Positions 47,392 to 60,200 of a stretch of DNA of 64,000 nt are shown here, piece by piece. Source of the DNA: Allolobophora icterica (taxonomy: Eukaryota; Annelida; Clitellata; Crassiclitellata; Lumbricidae); the NCBI GenBank assembly GCA_963556255.1, contig OY744605.1:69917049-69981048 (forward strand), given 5' to 3'. The position numbers and the translations under genes are program-made. Under the pieces are notes generated by a model, which saw nothing but the letters and a program-made list of their open reading frames with translations, was not told where the DNA came from and made no database searches. Every line of letters begins with the position of its first letter. Positions within the stretch are counted from its first letter, which is position 1.

Positions 47392-47870
47392 AACAAATTA
47401 AACATCAATACTCGAACGACTAAAAAAACTACTATTGAAATTTCTGTTTTGAAAATAGTTCTCTGAATCAATCACTTTGAAAAGTTTAAATTATCTCAAC
47501 TGACACAGACAGCTGAGTTGCACTTTTCAACCCCAGCCAAAGAAATTCAAATCCACTGCTTGAACGACTACAAAACAACAATCAATCAACTACGAGAAAC
47601 TTGGATATTGCTTACAAATCTCACTGTCAACTGAAACCAATCACATGTACTAAAATCAATCACGGCGGATTCTTAACCGAGTACAATCCAAATCCATCAC
47701 GCAATGCTCACCAAACGAGCGACTGAATCAGCCAACGTATGTGGCAAAAGCTGAGCACAGCTTGAGCGGAGATCTGTACACCAAGTTTCTGACGGGTGAA
47801 CAAAACGGTTTTGCTTGGAATGGCTCCTCAGAAATGAGCTATACCCGATCCAAGCAAAGGCTCACCATCC

Positions 47871-48211
47871 CTAGGACCCGGTAAAATTTTCATATATCAG
47901 TTTCTCAGAGGTGAAGGACGATGAACGCAAAAGTCCGAAATCGCTTCCTGTGCTAAAGAAAATATAGAGGAAGATGTCGAGGGCAAAGAGAATGATCATT
48001 CCGGCGCCGATGCCTATGCGAGCCCTTGGATCCTGGCGCAGGGACGTGACTTTGCGCATGTGCTCCGTGAATTCTTTGAGCGTGCGACTTGGACTTTGCG
48101 TTTCATCGGTCAAGCCACAGAACCATTCCATTCCGCGGTTCAACAGAGATCTTTTCGGCTTAGTTACTGACGTAGTCTGACTAGAATCCATATTGCCGTC
48201 TTCTTTGTCAC
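47871..48211 (-). CDS. SLC5A3: SMIT-like exon l (last TM helix, stop)
   Basis: Encodes a loop with RGMEWFCGL, a basic [15 protein letters not shown] segment, the helix [18 protein letters not shown] and a short tail ending FTGS. Stop TAG at 47871-47873. Acceptor TTTGCAG. Confidence 0.91.
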
Positions 48212-51200
48212 CTGCAAAAGTTCAATTGCAGTTACCATTACAAAGTGTGAACAGTCTCCCCTTTACAACATTAGCTATGGCTGGACATCCTATTATTACT
48301 AATAGGTATACACATTAGTGTGTATGACGATAATGGCTTCTGAATTATTTCCGTTTGAATTCTGTTACTAAAGCACCGAGCCTTAAAAATCCAATACGTT
48401 GCCATTACCAATTATAATGTCATAGGCCATTTAAACTTAAAGGTAGAACATAGCTTTTCGTGAAATTTTGAAAGACATATGAATGACAATTAACGATGAC
48501 TGAATGAAAGTTTATCAAACCAGTATGGTGTTTACTAAATGAGTCACTTGACAAATGAAGTTCTCTGAGTCACGAGTCACTGACTTTGAAAAAGACATAA
48601 AACTCAAACCCCAATGATTATGGAGACTGCAGCATTTTTGAAAGTTGTAACAGTTAAATAAGTTAAAACTTTTTAACCAGGAAAGTCAACTGATTATTAC
48701 CAGCATTTATATTATTATAACTAGTATTAGTTTAACTATTATTATCTGGTGACAAAAAATGTATGACAACCAAGACTTACCATTTGCTAAAGAACCTTCA
48801 GTCTGGCTAATCTTAACATATCCTGGTGACTTGGTGTGATCCTCAGCTGAAATAATTTCCAGGCGAGTGTTACAGTTATCCATCGGAATCTCATATGGCG
48901 TGATCTTTGCATCTCCATTTTCTTCAACAACGTCTTCGACTGCCCCGATTTCCTTCGAAATGGAACAGAAGTCGCCACTGGTATAGCCTTCATGTTTCTC
49001 GTCATCACGCAACTGGGAGTCGAAGCGAGTCCAAAACGTCGTGCGAATTATCTGAAACAACAGGCATACTCCTTTTTCAATTCAGGCTATTGTAGTATGT
49101 AGCTGAATATTTATGTAGTGCCTTTCACAAGGGTTATAATATTATATATAATTTAAACACTAGACTCTCACTATTGCTATTCCATATGAAAGAATATTTC
49201 TAACTCAGATAAATAATAATGTTAATAAAAATAAAAATAAATACACAATTGCCAGAGTGCAGCTATCCTTCCATAATCTGACGAACATGCAATCAATTTT
49301 TTTTTACAGCATAAAAATTCAAAAATCTTGAAGTTTAAAAGTAATTAGGCAAAGCTACAGAAATTTTTGCTACACTATATAACAGTACATTTATAATAGA
49401 GTAATATTAGCAGTGTTATAACTATTTTACCCTATTAGCAAACAAACCATACATCACTGTCAATCAGTCATAGAGTTAAGCAGTTAATTAATGATTACTA
49501 GCAATCACTAAACAATAATACTATCAAATGAAAAACAAAATGCCTTGTTGTCAGTGGTATTGTTATACAGATTAGCATAACATTAACAATCGCAAAATTC
49601 GCAACACTGTTCAACTATGCACATACAAGCGTACTTATTTGTGGGAATTATTACGTAGACAGTAATTAGCAGAAACAACAGTAAGAAACAACAGAGACCT
49701 GGTCGTCAGTTGGTGGTTTCGTTAAGCAGCTGATGATCATCATGATGACTCCGGTCAGCAGGAAGAGCAGCACGGCAAAGTACATATAGTGGAGGCTGGA
49801 GACGATCGCCGGTCTGTTATCCGGCTGACCACACTCTGGTTCTCGGTAGGCGAAGTCGAGGATCATGCGGACTACCCCCACCACAAGGCCTATCATCAGA
49901 CCCCAGAATGCACCCTGTGATACAACAAATGAACAAGAGCATAATGAAAAATGACTAACTCATTGATTGGCTGACTGATTGAATGTTGCCTTATTCACTG
50001 GTTGATTGTCAACTGAATAGATTGACTGACTGACTGATTAACAGACTGGATGATTGATTTGCGGATTGATTGGCTGGCTGATTGAATGATTGACTGATGA
50101 TTGTTCTGCTAAGGACTGACTGTCGAGTTACAGTTCTTTCGACACACCTGTAAATTTCCAGAGGTGAGGTACATACCTTTTCGTTACCTCGCTTCCAGAG
50201 GATTGCCATCAGGTAGACGGAAGCAATCGGTGGGGCCAGGTAAGCGCTGATGGCCTGGATGTAGATGTACAGCTGGCCTCCTTGCATCCCTTGGATGATG
50301 GGGATCCAGACGATGCTAATGCCGATCATCACGACCACAAAAGCCCTGCAACCACAAGACATCCAGGTCAGGTTAAGGGTCAAGTCTAAGGTAGGGTAGT
50401 CATGTCAGAGGTAAGATCAGGTAAGGCATGGCAAGTTAAACCAGGTAATAAATGGAAATATATAGTCAGGTAAGATAATTGTTACATTTACGGTACCTCA
50501 GTCAACAACAGTCCTCAAAGCATGCTCTGCCTGAACCCTCTTGAATAAGTAAATAATTTCTTACCTCTCATTGCAGCCTGCTTTACATCAGACTGTCAAT
50601 CACTCATTCTCCTGCCTATCCGTTCACCCATCCAAACCATGCTTCCACAGATCCACTCATCCATCGATCCATCCATCCACCAAAACCCACCCACCAATCC
50701 ATCAAAACCCACCCACCAATCCATCAAAACCCACCCACCAATCCACCAAAACCCACCCACCAATCCATCAAAACCCACCCACCAATCCACCAAAACCCAC
50801 CCACCAATACATCAAAACCCACCCACCAATCCACCAAAACCCACCCATCAATCCACCAAAACCCACCCACCAATCCACCAAAACCCACCCACCAATACAT
50901 CAAAACCCACCCACCAATCCACCAAAACCCACCCATCAATCCACCAAAACCCACCCATCAATCCACCAAAACTCACCCACCCATTGATTCATCATCCACA
51001 ACCACACATTCACACATCCATTCGTGCTTCTATCCATCCATCCATTCCTACCTTCCAACTATCATGAGTTCGCGTGTCGGGGCTTTTGTTCGAATGTAGC
51101 GGTAGATGTCCATCGTAAAGAGAGTGCTTGCACTGTTGAATATCGATGTCAGATCGCTCATCAGAGCAGCCAACATTACTGACAACAGCAGTCCTCTCAA

Positions 51201-54200
51201 ACCTACCATGTCCCATAACATCACTCGAATTAGACAGAGTGCCTTTAAACAAGTCTATGGAAAACTCAATGCAACACAGAACTGAGGCAACGTATGACAC
51301 CTTTCAAGCACCTCCCAAACGTGCTGTTAACTAACGGCCCCAAAAAAGCACGACTTATGTAAGAAGTTAAGTAAAGGTCACCGTTTCTTCAATGCATGCC
51401 CCTTTCAGCAACTAGCTGACAACTGTACAGACAGTGCCGGCCTTAGGGGCGTGCGAACCGTTCGGTCGCACGGGGCCCGCAACTTCGGAGGGTGGGGGGC
51501 AGGGCATATTTTAACTGTATAACTAGTGGGACAAATGTCCCAGTAGTCTTAGGATTTGTCCCAGTAGTTAGGCTGATTTGTACCAGGCAATGTATGTTTA
51601 AAGTATAACTAGTGGGACAAATGTTGCAGGAGTTTAAAGATTTGTCCCAGTAGTAAAATCAGAATTAGTAAAACGCATTGTCATGAAATTGCCAAAAAAA
51701 GTTCAGGAGATGAATTCCCAACAAAAGGTCATCAAAGTTTTTCAGAGACAAGTTCCAAATAAAGGTCATGAACTAGACCCATGGCTGATTTTGTCCCAGT
51801 AGTCTAAATTCCTTAAAATATGCACGGGGGTGGGGGAATGTCACAGAAAATTAATATGAAAAAACACCCTAATAATAATAATAATATTGTGGTTTCGATC
51901 TTCTCTTTTGTCAATAAAATAAAGGTCAACTTCATATATATCCCAGAATTCTCGTGTATAGTTAAATTTGACTTTGTTGTAGGAATACTTGTTAACAATC
52001 TACTAAAATAAAATGATTAGCAAGAAAAACAATTTGACTTGTGTCATGGGGCTCATACACGGCGTACAGTATACTCTGCAGCACGGGGCCCAAAATATCC
52101 TAAGGCCGGCACTGGTACAGATAATAGTACCAATAGAATTGAGTTTCCAGTGTACCTGCAGGCATGACCTCAAGGACCAGCTTCGGATATGCAATATTGC
52201 TACATCCATGTCGATTCTGACAAACTTCCCAGCAGACATCCGGATCACTACATCCTACCTCATCTACAAGACAAAAGCAAAAGGACAAAACCATCAAAAC
52301 ACAAACACATTTCCAAATTCAGTGCATTCACTTATAAACACACAGCTTAGTCTTCTCTTACACATGTACGTATATTACTTTTCTTGCTCTATACTGCCCT
52401 ACGCTACCCTAACTCTTCTAATGCCAATATTATATTACTTCTGTTCCACTACCCTACCCCACCTCCCTACCCCTTGTAATAAAAACACTTCCATAATCAA
52501 TACAAAGACATCGGCTGTACTACATTACAACACACTGCATACAACAGCTACAAAAGTTCTACTTGACCCTGAGAAAAGTATTGTGTTAAATTAATTTCAC
52601 CATTAAATTACATTATCTGGCACAACAAGCTCATGATAAAGGAATGCCTAGAATGTTTTGAGCAAAAACATATTGATGAAAACTATTAGGGCAAAAATTG
52701 TGTTTGTTGCAGACTTACCTAGGAAAAATAGTTATCTCTTGCCATCTTACCTGTAAAAAGAACTCGGCTGATCATCCCTGGGAGAACAAGAAGAAACACT
52801 GGAAAAATCTTCAGATATCCGGCAAACAATGTTCCACCCTGCGCATGGGACAAACTTCGGGCAGCCAGCGTTCTTTGGACCATCATCTGGAAAGTACCAA
52901 AAAAATACATACCATAACTAATGGAAAGATCAAAAATACCCGACTCAACAACAGTGCTGTAGTGGTGATAACAGCAACAACAATAATAGAATATAGAATA
53001 GAACAGAATTTCTCTATTATGATGAAGATCAAAAACAGAACAAGATCTCTAAAGTAACAAACTACTAAAAAGAATCTAGTAATCATTTAAAAACATTTCC
53101 CTTTGTATATTTTGAATATATACACACATCTGCTTTTTACCTGAACACATATGTGTACATACATAAAAAGCAAAGACAACAAGAACTAATGCCTGCTCAA
53201 AAAGCAATTAGCTATGTTTTCTGAAGAGACTTCCAATTTCGTGGAAGGTCTTTCAAGCCTTTTTGCCACTCTGTAAATTCTTCTTTCATAAACTGTCAGC
53301 ACGTAAGGCATACGAATCCACCAACCATCAATCCCTCAACATAAAATTCAGAACACTGGCTTCTTAATCTGCCGCGTGAAAATATTTTTCTGGAGAAATT
53401 TATATTATTGACCATTTTTTTACGGCAAAGTAGAGTCACACAACTTGTGTGTGGCAATGTAAAAGCACAACCTGATCAGCACAACCAACCCACCTGATCA
53501 GTACCACCAACCCATCTGATCAGCACAACCAACCCACCTGACCAGCACAACCAACCCACCTGATCAGCACAACCAACCCACCTGATCAGCACACCAGTAC
53601 CAAATGGACGCAGGAGTCTGACCAAACAGAAACCCTGGCCATGGCATGTCCGATCCGGCCGCATTGCGTAGCATGTACCATGAGTCCTGACGCGGGTAGC
53701 CACACGTATCGTTGGGGTTGGCTAGCGTCGTATTTGGAATCGCTTCCAAGTACCGATGATACAGGTCAGAGTAACTGCCTACTTTGATAAAACCTATAAA
53801 AAATTGAAAAAACCGATTATTACAGCAAAACCGCATTATATAGAAGTTCAAGGAACCATCGTCAACAGTTCAACATATCTGAGGTTCGAAATAAGAGAGA
53901 TAGATATTCATGTGATGTTCTATCCGACTCTATGTGAACTGAAGCTGTCACAAACTTTTAACACATGTACTGCAAGTGTGTTACTGCACGATAATGACTG
54001 TGTTAAAAAAGATAATAGTTTCACAGATAATACACATGTATTTAATTTATCTTTAAGTCAAACTCTGAAACATTCCAAATAAATGGAGTGTTTGTGTTTG
54101 CATTGGTTTTGGTCAGCCAATGACTGCTATTTGAAATAACTGGATGTTCTAAATACCAAAGTTAGAAATACCAAAGTTTTACTGTACTTCATTTTCTTGG

Positions 54201-57200
54201 AACTATGATGAGACAATTAATTCATGCCTAATCAACCATGATGAAAAATGTCTTGTGCTCAAAACAACCATGACAAGGCTGTTTTGTTTTATATCAGATA
54301 TAAGAGACCATTTCATGCTTAATCAACCATTGCACGACTATTTTGTCCTCAACCGAGAAAGTCACAAAAATCGCACAATCAATGGCACCACCGTGACGAA
54401 GGCTGTACAAAAGGAGAGTGAATATGAGTACAGATCATGAAAACGAATGGCTGTGGTAACTTGCTATAGATAACGAGCATAGATCATGAAAACCAGTAAG
54501 ATTGGTAACTTACTGAGTACAGTTAAGATAAGAGCACCAATCAGCATAACAAACGCCTGAAGAGTATCCGTATAAATGACAGCAGCCAAGCCTCCTACAA
54601 AGACAATCAACAGAAAAAAGATGCAATACATTTATTTAATCATTTACAGCACTTTGTACCAAAGCAAAGTCAGTATATCTGAATCAGACATCTCCCTTTG
54701 GGGCACCATCCATAAGTGCACTTTAAAAGAGATCCTACTGTAGCGAGGTTAAAGAGATCCTACTGTAGCGAGGTTAAAGAGATCCTACTGTAGCAAGGTT
54801 AAAGAGATCCTACTGTAGCAAGGTTAAAGAGATCCTACTGTAGCGAGGTCCATCTTAAAGCGTCCTTTGTGTCATGTATTGAAATTCCATGAATCACCAG
54901 TTGAAGTTGTTCATAAAAGGCATCAGATTCTTCATCTGTGGCTGCTGAAGTCTTAACCATTATGGTCTTGACCATTATCTAAGCAAACTTGATGCCAGAT
55001 CTTTCAGGCATTAATCTTGGGGACATCAAACTGAATCCTGTCATTACTTGTGCCATTACCACTTTCTTGCTAAGAATCATTGCTAACTCCTCTTGCAATT
55101 GGTTGCCTTGCTTTTCCAGTGTTAGCACTTTGTACTGCTCATGGTAGATTCTCCTCTTCAGCACCACATTGTCTTGCATAGCCCTATGATATTCCATCTG
55201 TGTGTTTCTTAATTCTTCATCTGCTAAGGCCAGAGCTCTTGTGTATGGAGAAGTCTTGACATTCAAAGTCAGGTATTAAAACTTCTTTTCTATTGTTACC
55301 TGCTACGGTCGTACTAGAGTGGTAATTGTTTCTGTTATCATCATTGTTATTGTTTTTGGTTTTGTGCTGTCCTAGTAGCCAACTCATCATGTCCGGCCCC
55401 AATTCCCTGACCGGATGCATGGACCTTGTTAAATTAAGTGATGTCCGAACCAGTGACTTTTCGTGAAACAGCCCAGTGGTCTGGAATGTGTATACTCAAA
55501 CTCCCAATGATTATTTTAAAGCTGATTGCTAATTAGTCACGGGCTCATTGCTTAATAATGTGCAGGTGTCTGTCGTCTATGAAGCTATGGGGTGAGAGGT
55601 ATCGGTTGCAGCTTTGACAGTTACCAATCAGTAAAACATATTGACTAACAAATTGCTTCAGTCATAAAAGATTCATTAGAATTAGTGGACCATCGTATGT
55701 TTTGGTAGGTTATAATGTGGTAGAGTGATTAACTTTGAACTAGGCCTAAATGTCTGGCTACACATGGCCTCGATACTTCCGCGCATGTCACCAGACACGT
55801 CGGTCGTTAATTGACTTCTGCATCATGGACTTATTCTTTATTCTGCCCTGGATATTGTACATTTAGAGGGCATTTTGTTTGCAAGTCACCTTGATCTACG
55901 TGACTGCTTCAGGTAGGCCATCCCTCCTGATACGTGATCAAGTCTGGAATACACGAACGATGTACGACTGCCACAGCCTGATATGGTTAGACAGAGTGAC
56001 CAGCACATGATTTTATGAGCGGTGGAGTTTAACCTGCAACCTCTGAATTTCTGGCTAAACATGGCCTGGAATACACATGTTGCCTGGACGACCAGTAACA
56101 TGTTATTGAAATGGCAACACTCTAAAGAAGGGCACATTACAGACGATGATGCTGATCAGGCCCTTAGCCAGCCACCCGTCCACCTGTCCTATGGACGGGT
56201 TAAAAATATTTTGGACGGGCGTAAATTGAGCACGTTTCTCCTCCAACAACATCCAGCTTCTTCTCTAGATCCACTGCCAGTGTTCAGATGAGAGTTCTGC
56301 AAGGAGCATGGGTTGATAATAGGCTCTGTAAACAGCATAGGGGCATTGCAGTCAACCTCGTACGGCGGCAGGACTTCGGGCGGTCGCGACTTCACACGCT
56401 CACGGCATCGGGCAGTCACGACTTCTAATGCTTTTGGACAGGCTACTCTGTTATTTCTGGCTAAGGGCCTGATGATGATCTGTCAGAGAAACCATTAATT
56501 ATTTTAATTGGTGAAGCTTAAATGTGACATACAGTATACATAGCAGAATTAGGTTAATGCATGACATTAACATAATCCTTTCAAGTTATGACTGAACATT
56601 AATTATGAACCTGTGAACTTCCCCTTGGGAATTCTCATAGCAGCACAATTTAACCAATTCTTTAAAAGAAACTAAATCTGAATGCTCTTTGCGCTGTAGC
56701 ATCTAGTTTTAGCCCAGTTTCTCGTTGACAACACACGACCACAATTAATCAGAAAACAAACCAAAGAATAAACTCTGCCCTTAAACAAACGCTCCTCGTG
56801 CCACAGTTTATCAGCAGATTAACCAAAGTATCAATGCAAGTTTCAAGGCTAAAAAGAAGTCCTGCCACAGGATTGCAATCGCTCACGTTTGCACTTTGGC
56901 CGATTGATTCCTTGACCTCAGGACTAGTTTCTGCAGAGTTGTGAAGTGTGTTACCTTCATCGTTATGCTTTGGAGGCATTTCTGTAGAGGCACATTTATG
57001 GTATGGTATCTGGGAATTTATAAAGTGCCTCTCACAGTGTGAACTATTCAGAGGCGCTCTCAGCGTGTGAGCCTCGCGGAAACAGAAAAGACTTTAAACT
57101 AAGAACAACAGAGAGAGAGGGAGAACCCAGCAAGTAGGGGGTCCCACATAGTAACAAGGGAAGGGAGTTTCATAGGGACGGGCCCGCCACAGCGAAAAAG

Positions 57201-60200
57201 TAAGGCTGAGCCAGGGCAGACCTCAACTGGGGAATGAACAGATCAAGCCGATTCCGAGAATGTAGGGGTCGAAGGGAAGAAGCAGAGAGAGGTTTGTGCA
57301 TCAAAGTCACAAAGGTAGGCTGGGCTAAACCCTTAGAGACAAGTGTTATGATCTTGAAGTGGATACGAGCGGAGACAGGAAGCCAATGCAAGACATCAGT
57401 CATGTAACTGGCCTACTTGCATAGCTATTCCCACGACACATTAAACTTGTTTAAAGTTCTAAAACATACGGTACTTCACAGTTAATAATTTTCAATAAAT
57501 TTTAGTTGTTGCTTTTGAGTTTACTGGTGTGGCCCTCGGTTTCAAGAATAATTTTTTCTGTGGCCCACAGCGTCAAAAAGGTTGGACAGCACTGGTCTAA
57601 GGTGACTCTCAAGTTGCACACATTCTTAGAGTATGAGAAGGTCAGAAAGTGAGCTGAGAGAAGTGAGAAATCGAGTTTAGATAATTAGTAGTTAAGGTTC
57701 AACGATTAGAGAACATACAACAGTGAAGATCTTGAGAAAGGGAGTCAATGGGGCGAACAAGAAGTTGGTCAGCTGGGGGACCATGGACATAAGTTTGCAC
57801 ATCATCAGCACAGCCATGGCCAGATGCAAGATGCCTAGACAAGACAGTGAATGCCAGAGGTAAAAAGAATGTACAAAGGATAGGACCAAGAACAGAACCC
57901 TGGTGGACACCAAAGTTAATCCCAACCCAGAGTGTTCTTGAGGTACTCACGATAACACTTTGCATCCAGTAGGTAACATAGGGTTGGAACTAGCAGAGAG
58001 GGGGACCAGATAAGCCACATGAGATTTGAATACGGCGAAGAAGAATCTCACGATCGACCTCGTCAAAGGCTGATGAATAATCAAAGAGAGATCTAGAAGA
58101 GTACAGCAGGACTTATTTATAAGCAATTGTGTTACGTTTACCACAACTTTGTACATTAACCTGTAACCTTTATAAACAGACTCGATACCTTGAACACAAA
58201 GTTCTGCGACTTTGTACATCAACTGGGTGCTAAGCAACCATTGAAAAGGTGCTGAGACTCCTCCTCACCTGTTACCGTGGTGATCGCCGTAGCAACGAGC
58301 AGCAGAAGAACGGAGATGTAGAGGTTCCACTGAAGCGCCTGCTGGATGAAAAGTGCACCGGAGTAGAGGTTAACCTGAAGGACAAACAGAACGAAAGGCA
58401 TAAATGATGACCCGACCCAGAATTTGGTCAAACGCGAATTGTGTAGTGTTTGATGTATCGGGAATGTTGTGCAGCACCTTTTGACTTGTTCCTTAACTTT
58501 AGGCGTTACATAGATATTCAAAAGCATACGCAGATAAGTACAATTGTTCATACACATGAATTGAAATTATAATAATCATCACCATCATCAGATTACTGCT
58601 ATGGTAATTGCCACTGTTGCTATTAATAGGACCTGTATTAATTAGTGAAATTGGAATTAGTAGCACGAAGTAGTAATGATGTTGGGCATAATTAATTATT
58701 TAAAGCAGACGTGTGCCTCTAGTAAGCAAAAGGAGAAACAAATAAAAACACCTCTTCACTCAAACACAATCTTTGTATCGAATTCAACTTTAACCTCACA
58801 TTCAACTTTAACCCTTAAACCACAATGCTTGCAAAATGAAGTAAACCAGTTGCATCCTGCCAGTTAGCTGTTGCTCTAAACCAGAAAACACACCCAAAAA
58901 GAACAACTGCCAAAACTCTGACGGCAACCAGAACGGATTTGAACAATTCAGCAACAGAATCAGAGGAATGCTCTCAAAGAAAAACATGCTGGCAGTTCCT
59001 TTTACATCTGTTCAACAGCCGTGTTTCAACGCCTTTCCGAGGTAAAAAAAAGGGGGCTATATAAATATCCATATATAAGACACACACAGACATACAACAT
59101 ACATACAAATATGTGCATAAACATATGGTGGGAGGTAAGACTGTTGCAAATCATTGCCAAAAAACTACATCCTTGGGGCTCTCATGCTGGGAATGTCTGG
59201 AAGTAGTCTGTTCAGTAAGAGGTGCTACAGAAATTGAAAAATACAAGACAAACATACGCAAATACTGGTACATACAAGCATATCTACAAGCTATGCAGAA
59301 ATATCCTTGATCCCTAATCAAATGACTTCTATAGCGACAATATCATAATATCGTTATCATAATCATTATCATAATTATCATAATGCATAATGCATCAATC
59401 TAGTAGGTAAGACACACATACACACATATATGCACATTATCTACAAGTATATGTATACATACATCCATCATATATGCACAACGAATTACATAACCAGAAC
59501 CTCTTTAAAGCGTAAAGTATGTTATGTTACCGATATCTTTGTAAAGACGTAAAGCAGTAGTGACAACAATGCGAGGTAGACACGAATTCGTCGTCCACCA
59601 AAACGCTTCTTCATGTACTCTGGCAAAGTACACACCTAAAAACCAGAATAGGGGCTACATAAATGAGACTAAACAAGTGCAGAGGCCACAGCAATGACAT
59701 AAACATATGCAGGAACCATGTAAATGAGCAAAGACATATGCTAAACAAGAGGAGAGGTGTGCCTACATTGAGAATGCAGCCCATATTTCACTGTTATCTC
59801 GAACAGTGCTGAAAATAAACCACCGTTGTTCACAATCTTGCTTTAAAGCAATGACTAGAAACAGCAGACATTAATGTAAAGCTAAAAGTCATTCAGCCAA
59901 CGTACCTGGCCTTAATTTCATTTGTTTTTCTTTCAGTTAGTTCTTAATTTTAATGATGAGCAGTGTTCTTTGCATTCAACGTTGCAACTATTTCTACAAT
60001 ACTTTAAGTTAGTACCCAGTAATATGCCTATGTCAGTTTATACTGTAGTGATAGTATTTTTTCACATTTTTTGACAGGAAAAACTGAACAAATATTATGG
60101 TCCTGCCATTCTGCCAACCAGGTGCAGAACACCTACAGCAGGTTCATGGCACCCGTGGTGTAACGGCACCCTGGAAACAGTGCACTAGGCACGTTTGAAC

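Noticed and set aside
50571..51067. 138-142 codon His/Pro/Thr repeat frames
   Set aside because: A 22-bp minisatellite gives several open frames because no unit contains a stop; it lies in a transporter intron and has no coding partner.
56022..56291. 89-codon + strand frame in a transporter intron
   Set aside because: Competing frames on both strands and no recognisable motif.
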